Part shown: positions 1 to 5,303 of the stretch, one piece after another
How positions within the stretch are numbered: the stretch's first letter is position 1
How the letters are laid out: each line of letters starts with the position of its first letter
DNA from: an uncultured Rhodanobacteraceae bacterium
Lineage (GTDB): Bacteria; Pseudomonadota; Gammaproteobacteria; Xanthomonadales; Ahniellaceae
Length of the DNA: 5,303 nt
Direction: 5' to 3'
Assembly: GCA_937873105.1 (NCBI GenBank)
Contig: CALMWD010000268.1
Span: 1 to 5,303 of the forward strand
Position numbers and translations under genes: made by a program
The notes under the pieces: generated by a model
What the model was told of the DNA's origin: nothing
What the model saw: the letters and a program-made list of their open reading frames with translations, nothing else
Databases searched by the model: none

Positions 1-117
1 CAGGCTGTGCGCAAGCAGGTCGTCCGGTCGGGTGTTCTTGAACACGCCGCGCGGCGCCTTGCCGACCGGCGTGCGGTTCGCGGCAACGATGTAGCAATCC
101 TGGATTGGCTTGGACAT
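1..117 (-). CDS. Thiolase (acetyl-CoA C-acyltransferase), N-terminal fragment
   Basis: The first 39 codons of a gene that runs off the left edge are visible; the protein begins [20 protein letters not shown]. The hydrophobic strand YIVAA followed by R-TP-GK and a G-x-F-K stretch is the typical start of the thiolase N-terminal domain. Thiolases of this type (FadA/FadI/AtoB) cleave 3-ketoacyl-CoA with CoA to release acetyl-CoA, or run the reverse condensation. The nucleophilic Cys (near residue 90 in the family) and the C-terminal Cys/His residues lie outside the window, so activity cannot be judged. The ATG is preceded by a good Shine-Dalgarno sequence and lies 18 bp after the stop of the hydroxyacyl-CoA dehydrogenase/hydratase gene. 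That order matches fadB-fadA and fadN-fadA operons and suggests a FadA-type beta-oxidation thiolase. The family call is firm; chain-length specificity cannot be assigned. Confidence 0.88.
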   Translation of the reverse strand, partial: MSKPIQDCYIVAANRTPVGKAPRGVFKNTRPDDLLAHSL

Positions 118-123
118 GGGATT

Positions 124-127
124 CTCC
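124..127 (-). promoter_or_regulatory. Ribosome binding site of the thiolase gene
   Basis: Read on the minus strand, the 18-bp spacer is TCGAATCCGGAGAATCCC followed by ATG. GGAG lies 6 nt before the start codon, which is ideal spacing and fixes the thiolase start at 117. There is no room here for a separate promoter, so the gene is probably co-transcribed with the upstream dehydrogenase/hydratase gene. Confidence 0.7.
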
Positions 128-135
128 GGATTCGA

Positions 136-2511
136 TCAGTTGCGCAGCGGCTTGCCGGTCTTGAGCGTGTGCAGGATGCGTTCCTGCGTCTTCGGCATCT
201 GCGCCAGCGCGACGAAATGCTTGCGTGCGAGGTCGAGGAACCATTGTTCGTCGACGCCGGAGCCGCGCTCGATCTCGCCGCCGCAGAGCGTGTCGGCGAT
301 GCGGCGCCCGATCTCGGCGTCGTGCTCCGAGATGAAGCGGCCTTCGAGCATGTTCACGAGCATCATGCGCAGCGACGCGGTGCCGGTGTCGCCGGCGACC
401 GGGATCGCACGCGCCGGCAGGGGCGGGCGATAGCCGGACTCGTACAGCGCGCGGGCCTCGTTCTTCGCGACGTACAGCAGTTCATGGCTGTTGAACACGA
501 CCACGTCGGAGGCGCGCAGCAGGCCGAGTTCCTTGGCTTCGAGCGCGGAACCGGAGACGGTCGCCATCGCCACCGCCTGGAAGGCCTTCTGCAGGAACGG
601 GAACAGGTCGCCGCCCTCGGCCTTCTGGGCGCAGCGCACGGCCAGTTCCTTGAGTCCGCCGCCCGCAGGCAGCAGGCCGACGCCGGCTTCGACCAGGCCG
701 ATGTAGCTTTCCAGCGCCGCGACGGTGCGCGCCGAATGCATCTGGAACTCGCAGCCGCCGCCAAGCGCCATGCCGCGTACCGCGCAGACGACCGGCACCA
801 GCGAATGCTTGATGCGCATCGAGGTCTGCTGGAAGCGGTCGATCATGGCCTCGAACTCGGCCAGCTTGCCGGCCTGCAGCGCGCCCATCGCGCCGGTGAG
901 GTCGGCGCCGGCGCTGAAGGGTTCGCCGTGCTGCCAGATCACCAGGCCCTTGAAGCCGCGTTCGGCTTCGTCGACGGCGCGGTGGATGGCATCGAGCACG
1001 CCGCTGCCGACGGTGTTCATCTTGGTCTTGAAGCTCAGGATGGCGATGTCGTCGCCCTGGTGCCACATGCGCGCGTCCGGGGTGTCGAACACGGTCGTTC
1101 CCGGGTGCGGCAGCTCGCCGAGCAGCGGGTCCGGGAACAGCTGGCGCTGGTAGACCGGCGCCTTGCTGCGGGCACGATAGGTGTTGTCGCGCGGCGCATA
1201 GGAACCGTGCGCGGCATGCACGCCGGCGCGGCTCGGATCCAGCACCCAGGCCGGCAATTCGGCGCTGGACATGGCCTTGCCGGCCGCGATGTCGGCCTGG
1301 ATCCATTCCGCGATCTGCTTCCAGCCCGCGGCCTGCCAGGTCTCGAACGGACCCTGGGCCCAGCCGTAGCCCCAGCGGATCGCGAAATCGACGTCGCGGG
1401 CGTTGTCGGCGATCGCTTCCAGGTGGAAGGCGGTGTAGTGGAACAGGTCGCGAAAGCAGGCCCACAGGAACTGCGCCTGCGGCTCCGCCGAGTTGCGCAG
1501 CGCGGCCAGCTTCTCGGCCGGATTCTTGATCTTCAGGATGGCTTCGACCTCGGGCACGACCTTGCCGGTCTGCGCGACGTAGGCGCCTTGCGCCAGGTCG
1601 ATCATCTGGATGTCCTTGCCCGCCTTCTTGAAGATGCCGGCGCCGGCCTTCTGGCCGAGCGCGCCCTTCTCGATCAGCGCCTTCAGCCAGGCCGGCGCGG
1701 CGAAATGTGCATGCCACGGATCGTCCGGCAAGGTGTCGGCCATGGTCTTGATGACATGGGCCATCGTGTCGAGTCCGACCACGTCGGCGGTGCGGTAGGT
1801 CGCCGATTTCGGGCGGCCGATGGCCGGACCGGTGAGGGCGTCGACCACATCGAAGCCGAGACCGAACTTCTCGGTGTGATGCATCGCGGCCAACATCGAG
1901 AACACGCCGATGCGGTTGCCGATGAAGTTCGGGGTGTCCTTGGCGCGCACCACGCCCTTGCCGAGCGTCGTGGTCAGGAAGGATTCGAGCGCATCGAGGA
2001 TGGCCGGCGCGGTCGCGCGGATCGGGATCAGCTCGACCAGGTGCATGTAGCGCGGCGGGTTGAAGAAGTGCACGCCGCAGAAGCGTTCGTGGCGTTCCGC
2101 CGGCAGGCCTTCGGCGAGCTTGTGGATCGGCAGGCCCGAGGTGTTGCTGGCGATCACCGCGTCGTCCTTCAGGTGCGGGGCGATCTTGCGGTAGAGGTCG
2201 TGCTTCCAGTCCATGCGCTCGGCGATCGCTTCGATCACCAGGTCGCAGTGGGCCAGCAGGGGCAGGTGCTGTTCGTAGTTGGCGGCGACGATCTCGGCGG
2301 CCTTCGACTTCATCGCCAGCGGCGTCGGGCTCAGCTTGCCGAGATTGGCGATGGCCTTGTTGACGATGCCGTTCGGATCGCCTTCCTTCGCGGGCAGGTC
2401 GAAGAGCAGGACTTCGACATTGGCATTGGCGAGGTGCGCGGCGATCTGCGCGCCCATCACGCCGGCGCCGAGCACGGCAGCCCGGCGGATTCGGAGCGTT
2501 GCGTCAGTCAT
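136..2511 (-). CDS. 3-hydroxyacyl-CoA dehydrogenase / enoyl-CoA hydratase, FadN-type bifunctional enzyme
   Basis: This 791-residue cytoplasmic enzyme should catalyse two successive beta-oxidation steps: hydration of 2-enoyl-CoA and NAD-dependent oxidation of 3-hydroxyacyl-CoA. The N-terminal Rossmann domain carries GAGVMG at 15-20. The dehydrogenase catalytic set is visible: Ser125 (NTSG), His148 (HFFNP), Glu160 (LVELIP, 12 residues after the His as in the human enzyme) and Asn199 (DTPNFIGNR). 3HCDH C-terminal helical domains follow, roughly 195-295 and 345-430. A crotonase domain spans about 485-690, with the oxyanion-hole loop FSAGADL (532-538) and both catalytic glutamates: Glu588 in GGGCE, and Glu608 exactly 20 residues later. 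The dehydrogenase-first order is that of Bacillus FadN and reverses E. coli FadB. Length also fits FadN (about 790). The ATG at 2511 directly precedes the Rossmann strand; GGAAG lies 5 nt upstream. It sits 24 bp after the TetR gene and 18 bp before the thiolase. Substrate chain length is unknown. Confidence 0.95.
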   Translation of the reverse strand: MTDATLRIRRAAVLGAGVMGAQIAAHLANANVEVLLFDLPAKEGDPNGIVNKAIANLGKLSPTPLAMKSKAAEIVAANYEQHLPLLAHCDLVIEAIAERMDWKHDLYRKIAPHLKDDAVIASNTSGLPIHKLAEGLPAERHERFCGVHFFNPPRYMHLVELIPIRATAPAILDALESFLTTTLGKGVVRAKDTPNFIGNRIGVFSMLAAMHHTEKFGLGFDVVDALTGPAIGRPKSATYRTADVVGLDTMAHVIKTMADTLPDDPWHAHFAAPAWLKALIEKGALGQKAGAGIFKKAGKDIQMIDLAQGAYVAQTGKVVPEVEAILKIKNPAEKLAALRNSAEPQAQFLWACFRDLFHYTAFHLEAIADNARDVDFAIRWGYGWAQGPFETWQAAGWKQIAEWIQADIAAGKAMSSAELPAWVLDPSRAGVHAAHGSYAPRDNTYRARSKAPVYQRQLFPDPLLGELPHPGTTVFDTPDARMWHQGDDIAILSFKTKMNTVGSGVLDAIHRAVDEAERGFKGLVIWQHGEPFSAGADLTGAMGALQAGKLAEFEAMIDRFQQTSMRIKHSLVPVVCAVRGMALGGGCEFQMHSARTVAALESYIGLVEAGVGLLPAGGGLKELAVRCAQKAEGGDLFPFLQKAFQAVAMATVSGSALEAKELGLLRASDVVVFNSHELLYVAKNEARALYESGYRPPLPARAIPVAGDTGTASLRMMLVNMLEGRFISEHDAEIGRRIADTLCGGEIERGSGVDEQWFLDLARKHFVALAQMPKTQERILHTLKTGKPLRN

Positions 2512-2535
2512 GGGAGCTTCCGGTGGGGGAGGGAG

Positions 2536-3201
2536 TCACGGCGCCCGCAGCCCGGCGGCTGCGAAGCGGACGAAATGTTCGGCGGCGGTGCGGCGATGCT
2601 GTTCGTCGCTGACGCCGGCGGGCTTCTTGATCATGCCGAAGTCGGACATGGCGTAGGTCAAGGCGCCGCTCACGAAATCGAGACGCCAGTAGAGCGCGTC
2701 CTTGGACAGGTGCGGCAGCAGGTGCGCGATGGTCTTCGCGAATTCCTTCAGCACGTGGCCGTAGTTGTCGGAGACAAAGCGGCGCAGGCGCTGGTCGTGT
2801 TCGGCGAAAGCGCGCGCCAGCAGGCGCACGAAGGACGAACCGCCACCACGATCCGAAGCCAGCGACAGCGCCGGCAGCACGAAGGCTTCCAGCACCGATT
2901 CCAGCGTCGGCTGGCGCGAGGCGCGGACTTTCTCGAGCGCGCCCATACGGGTCGCGGTGAGTTCGTCGAGCCGGCGCTTGAACAGCTCGTTGATCAGGTT
3001 TTCCTTGGAGCCGAAGTGGTAGTTCACCGCGGCCAGGTTGACGTTGGCGGCCGAGGTCACCTGGCGTAGCGAGGCGCCGGCGAAGCCGGATTTGGCGAAC
3101 AGGTCTTCGGCCGCACTGAGGATGCGTTCTTTGGTCGAGAAGTGGGGATTGATCACGATGGGCGCCTGGGCGACGGTGGGAACGCGAGGCCCGGAAGGCA
3201 T
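2536..3201 (-). CDS. TetR/AcrR-family transcriptional regulator, PsrA-like
   Basis: This 221-residue regulator has an N-terminal TetR helix-turn-helix domain at about residues 22-70: helix 1 (KERILSAAEDLFAKSGF, 24-40), then ASLRQVTSAANVNLAAVNYH (43-62) and FGSKENLI (63-70). The VNLAAVNYHFGSK stretch closely resembles, from memory, Pseudomonas PsrA, a repressor of beta-oxidation genes released by long-chain fatty acids or acyl-CoA. The C-terminal helical ligand and dimer region (75-221) is less informative. Gene order supports a fatty-acid role: it lies 24 bp before the hydroxyacyl-CoA dehydrogenase/hydratase gene, with a thiolase after that. A promoter with an inverted-repeat operator lies immediately upstream, so autorepression is likely. 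The chosen ATG gives about 20 residues before the first helix, more than PsrA has, and has no strong ribosome binding site. A GTG at codon 16 (3156-3154) is an alternative start. TetR family is certain; the effector is inferred. Confidence 0.92.
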   Translation of the reverse strand: MPSGPRVPTVAQAPIVINPHFSTKERILSAAEDLFAKSGFAGASLRQVTSAANVNLAAVNYHFGSKENLINELFKRRLDELTATRMGALEKVRASRQPTLESVLEAFVLPALSLASDRGGGSSFVRLLARAFAEHDQRLRRFVSDNYGHVLKEFAKTIAHLLPHLSKDALYWRLDFVSGALTYAMSDFGMIKKPAGVSDEQHRRTAAEHFVRFAAAGLRAP

Positions 3202-3214
3202 CCGGGCGGCTCGC

Positions 3215-3240
3215 TCGAACGCTTCAAACAGGCGTTCGAA
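3215..3240. promoter_or_regulatory. Probable operator for the PsrA-like TetR regulator
   Basis: A perfect 8-bp inverted repeat, TCGAACGC (3215-3222) and GCGTTCGA (3232-3239), is separated by 9 bp. Overlapping it is a second dyad, TTCAAAC (3223-3229), AGGC, GTTCGAA (3234-3240), which matches in 6 of 7 arm positions. The second dyad resembles the operator reported for Pseudomonas PsrA (C/G-AAAC, 2-4 bp, GTTT-G/C), with CAAAC-AGGC-GTTCG differing at one base. The site touches the downstream edge of the predicted -10 box and covers the likely transcription start, where bound repressor would block initiation. It lies 14-39 bp before the regulator's start codon. The repeats are seen directly; binding by the adjacent TetR protein is inferred. 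Confidence 0.62.
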
Positions 3241-3268
3241 TGTTAGCGGCGAGGTCGCTTCGCGTCAA
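3240..3268 (-). promoter_or_regulatory. Sigma70-type promoter of the tetR-fadN-thiolase operon
   Basis: On the minus strand, TTGACG (3268-3263, 5 of 6 matches to TTGACA) is followed by exactly 17 bp and then TAACAT (3245-3240, 4 of 6 matches to TATAAT). Transcription would start near 3233 and give a leader of about 32 nt before the regulator's ATG. The -35 box contains the TGA stop codon of the upstream glycosyltransferase gene, so the promoter is embedded in that gene's end. It is the only obvious promoter position upstream of the three beta-oxidation genes. The start point is predicted, not measured. Confidence 0.62.
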
Positions 3269-4908
3269 CCTCGGCGGGCCGCGCCGCGCGCGCGTTCGGC
3301 AAGGAAACGCGGCAGTTCGCCGACCATCGGCATCGCCCCCGGCGTGCGGCCGCCGATGCGATAGCTGACCGCGGCGCCGGTCAAGAGGGCCGGCGCGGCC
3401 GCGGCCGATCCGGCGACGCAGCGACGCAGACCGGCGGCGAGTCCCGGCGCCCCCAGTCGCACGGCTACCGCCTCGATGGCGTCGAGCATCGGCGGTGCGA
3501 GGGTGTCGGCCCGGCCCGTGTAACGAATCTCGCCGCTCAGGTGCATGTCGAGTTCGTTCGCCGCCACGAGCATCAGCAGTTCGGCTTCGTGGGTCGTCAG
3601 GTCGCCGACACGATCAAGCGCGATCGCCGCATGCTGCGATTCGCGCAAGGTGTAGTCGTGCACCAGGCGTTCCACCGCGCTGTCGCGGCCGCCGAGCAGC
3701 ATCTCGATCTGCGCCACCGCCGCGGCGGCGCCCGACTGGACGGGCGGGCAATGCGTGTAGGCCGCGTGCAACAGGCCGGCGACGACCACGTCGATGCGGA
3801 ACCCGTAACGGACCAGCGCGCTGGCGGTGCCGATCAGATGGTTCAGGAACGGTCGTCCGCACGGCCGGTATCCGGCATTCATGACGAGTTGCGCACGGGC
3901 GCAGGCATCGGAGAGCGAACGCAGATCGCTCCCGGAATAGCCGTGTACCTGGGCCAGATCGAGCAGGTCGGAGCGTGTTTGCGCCAGTTCGTCGCGCCGC
4001 ATCGGCATCGACTGCGCCGGCCGCTCGCGCAGCGCCGGGCGGATCGGGTCGATCCGGGCCACGTGCCGATCGAGAAACTGGCGCACGCCGCCGAAGGAGC
4101 GGGCATCGTCGATCACCCGCCACTTGCGGACGAACGCGGCGATGCTGGCTTCGCCCTCGCTCGCGTCCCAGCGCGAGCGCAGCATCGGCAGGTCGTCGAG
4201 CGTATAGGGCGCGAAAGCGAGATAGGTGACGCGGGCGGCCGGTTCGAACCAGATCTCGGCCCCGAGTTCGCCGGCAACCAGGGCGGTGTCGATGTGCTCG
4301 TGCACGCAGCGGATGTCGGGGTCGAGCATGCGCGGATCGTGAAGCAGCGAGCGTCGCACCAGCATGCAATGGAACTCGGCGAAGTCGCAGCGGCGCCGCA
4401 CCAGGACTTCGCGCTCGGGATCGGCATTCATCAGGTGATGCGACTCGTCGAGCACGCGACCCTCGGGCGTCTCCTGCGCGGCGATGCGTCCGCCCGCCAT
4501 GTGGATCGTCGGGCGTCCGACGCCATCGCTCCAGAGGTACAACGGCGCGACGATGCCGGCGCCGGTCTCGTCCGCGCAACGCAGCAGCGCGTCGAGCCAG
4601 CCCGGTTCGACCACGACGTCGTTGTCGATGAACACGACATGGTCGCCGGAGAGATCGTCCAGGATGCGGCGACGCGCCGCCTGCGGCCACAGCGGCTCAT
4701 CGAAGCTGCGCAGCTCGATCTGTCCGGCTGCGGCGCGCGACTGCAATTCGGCCCTCAGCATCGCAGGCGATTGCACGTCGAGATAAATGAACCGGAACGG
4801 CGGCGCGGTATTCGCGCGCACGCTGTCGATGGCGCGCAGGCTGAGCGCATGCCGCTCCCGTGTGGTCATCACGAGGGTGACCCGGGACGGAGCGGGCGCG
4901 GCGTTCAT
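3265..4908 (-). CDS. Family 2 glycosyltransferase fused to a C-terminal HD-like (DUF6817-type) domain
   Basis: This 547-residue protein has no signal peptide or membrane segment. Residues 8-235 read as a GT-A glycosyltransferase: strand VTLVMTTRERHALSLRAI at 10-27, YLDVQSP at 42-48, the nucleotide-sugar/metal motif FIDNDVVVEPGW at 93-104 (DxD = Asp95-Asn96-Asp97), the HMAGG loop at 136-140, EFHCMLVRR at 178-186, and HEHID at 203-207 as candidate acceptor/catalytic acidic region. It should transfer a sugar from an activated donor, but donor and acceptor cannot be predicted. After a linker (about 290-335), residues 340-480 are a helical domain with YRPCGRPFLNHLIGT (347-361) and AGLLHAAYTH (377-386). 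The conserved His357 and His381 fit degenerate HD-type folds annotated DUF6817, with HA in place of HD. An Ala/Arg-rich tail ends the protein. The ATG lies 7 bp after the ppsA stop, so it is probably translated from the same mRNA by coupling. The partner domain and final role are unknown. Confidence 0.85.
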   Translation of the reverse strand: MNAAPAPSRVTLVMTTRERHALSLRAIDSVRANTAPPFRFIYLDVQSPAMLRAELQSRAAAGQIELRSFDEPLWPQAARRRILDDLSGDHVVFIDNDVVVEPGWLDALLRCADETGAGIVAPLYLWSDGVGRPTIHMAGGRIAAQETPEGRVLDESHHLMNADPEREVLVRRRCDFAEFHCMLVRRSLLHDPRMLDPDIRCVHEHIDTALVAGELGAEIWFEPAARVTYLAFAPYTLDDLPMLRSRWDASEGEASIAAFVRKWRVIDDARSFGGVRQFLDRHVARIDPIRPALRERPAQSMPMRRDELAQTRSDLLDLAQVHGYSGSDLRSLSDACARAQLVMNAGYRPCGRPFLNHLIGTASALVRYGFRIDVVVAGLLHAAYTHCPPVQSGAAAAVAQIEMLLGGRDSAVERLVHDYTLRESQHAAIALDRVGDLTTHEAELLMLVAANELDMHLSGEIRYTGRADTLAPPMLDAIEAVAVRLGAPGLAAGLRRCVAGSAAAAPALLTGAAVSYRIGGRTPGAMPMVGELPRFLAERARGAARRG

Positions 4909-4915
4909 GCCCGGA

Positions 4916-5303
4916 TCAACCCTGGCGATGCTTGGCCAGGCGCAGCCAGGTGTCGACGACGGTGTCCGGATTCAGCGACACCGATTCGATGCCCTGGTCC
5001 ATCAGCCATTCTGCGAGGTCGGGGTGGTCGCTCGGGCCCTGGCCGCAGATGCCGATGTACTTGCCGCGGGCGCGACAGGCCTTGATGGCCATCGCGAGCA
5101 GCGCCTTCACGGCGTCGTTGCGCTCGTCGAACAGGTCGGCGATCAGGGCCGAGTCGCGGTCGAGGCCGAGCGTGAGCTGGGTCAGGTCGTTCGAGCCGAT
5201 CGAGTAGCCGTCGAAGTGCTCGAGGAACTGCTCGGCCAGGATCGCGTTCGACGGGATCTCGCACATCATGATCAGCTTGAGCTCATTGACGCCGCGCTTG
5301 AGG
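4916..5303 (-). CDS. ppsA: Phosphoenolpyruvate synthase, C-terminal fragment
   Basis: The last 128 residues of a gene that enters from the right edge are visible. PEP synthase (pyruvate, water dikinase) makes PEP, AMP and phosphate from pyruvate and ATP, and is needed for gluconeogenesis from C2/C3 sources. The fragment is the end of the PEP-utilizing TIM-barrel domain. It shows MMCEIPSNA (12-20) and SIGSNDLTQLTLGLDRDS (34-51); Glu15 and Asp39 correspond to the Mg-binding acids of the PEP-utilizing family. The signature CGQGPSDHPD (86-95) carries the catalytic Cys86, equivalent to Cys751 in the E. coli enzyme. The end SLNPDTVVDTWLRLA is also typical of PpsA, and the natural stop shows the C-terminus is intact. 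In-frame coding continues to the window edge, so the internal Met codon at 5269 is not the start. The glycosyltransferase-HD gene follows after 7 bp and is probably in the same transcript. Confidence 0.97.
   Translation of the reverse strand, partial: LKRGVNELKLIMMCEIPSNAILAEQFLEHFDGYSIGSNDLTQLTLGLDRDSALIADLFDERNDAVKALLAMAIKACRARGKYIGICGQGPSDHPDLAEWLMDQGIESVSLNPDTVVDTWLRLAKHRQG

Noticed and set aside
7..3069. A 1020-codon open frame on the plus strand, antisense to the fadN-type gene and the tetR gene
   Set aside because: Its predicted protein is a monotonous Arg/Ala/Gly/His/Asp/Gln-rich sequence with no recognisable domain. It lies fully opposite genes with intact catalytic motifs. Long stop-free antisense frames are expected in high-GC genes, because G/C-rich third positions make antisense stop codons rare.
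3215..3239. The inverted repeat as a rho-independent terminator for the ppsA-glycosyltransferase unit
   Set aside because: The 8-bp stem with a 9-nt loop is not followed by a T-run on the minus strand; the next bases are GC-rich. Its position over the start site of a promoter fits an operator better.
3412..3430. A short tandem GCGACGCA-like repeat in the 3' part of the glycosyltransferase gene
   Set aside because: Only two imperfect copies exist, within Ala/Arg-rich coding sequence of high GC, with no sign of a repeat array or mobile element.
4241..4250. A perfect 10-bp palindrome, GGTTCGAACC, similar in core to the operator half-sites
   Set aside because: It lies inside the glycosyltransferase coding region, where it encodes the conserved-looking Trp-Phe-Glu-Pro stretch, and is far from any promoter. 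It lacks the spaced half-site layout, so it is probably a chance codon effect.
3541..5085. A 514-codon open frame on the plus strand, opposite the glycosyltransferase and ppsA
   Set aside because: It has the same compositional artefact (Arg/Ala/His/Gln-rich, no domain), and it crosses the boundary between two real minus-strand genes.

Overview
The window is high-GC, gene-dense bacterial chromosome. All five recognisable genes are encoded on the minus strand, so they are read from right to left. Codon use (G/C at most third positions), short spacers and the protein types suggest a proteobacterium. A gammaproteobacterium of the Xanthomonadales/Lysobacter/Dokdonella kind would fit, but that placement is inference from memory of family members and not a search result.

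In transcription order, the window opens with the C-terminal 128 residues of phosphoenolpyruvate synthase (ppsA, 5303-4916), including its catalytic Cys motif. Seven bases later comes a 547-residue protein (4908-3265). It joins a cytoplasmic family 2 glycosyltransferase domain to a C-terminal helical domain that resembles degenerate HD-type (DUF6817-like) domains. These two genes look like one transcription unit.

The 63-bp gap 3202-3264 holds the main regulatory site. A sigma70-like promoter (TTGACG, 17 bp, TAACAT) has its -35 box over the stop codon of the glycosyltransferase gene. A perfect inverted repeat, TCGAACGC-N9-GCGTTCGA, covers the predicted transcription start. Nested in it is TTCAAAC-N4-GTTCGAA, which resembles the operator described for the Pseudomonas fatty-acid-responsive repressor PsrA.

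Downstream of this promoter lie a PsrA-like TetR regulator (3201-2536), a two-domain 3-hydroxyacyl-CoA dehydrogenase/enoyl-CoA hydratase of the FadN arrangement (2511-136), and the first 39 codons of a thiolase (117-1, continuing off the window). The spacers are 24 and 18 bp, so this reads as a self-regulated operon for fatty-acid beta-oxidation: regulator, then hydration and dehydrogenation enzyme, then thiolytic cleavage enzyme. PEP synthase next door is a gluconeogenic enzyme needed when cells grow on acetyl-CoA sources, so the two units are metabolically compatible. Shared control is only a hypothesis.

No RNA genes, mobile elements, CRISPR arrays or rho-independent terminators were seen. 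The most unusual items are the glycosyltransferase-HD-like fusion and the compact promoter/operator. The rest is ordinary core metabolism.
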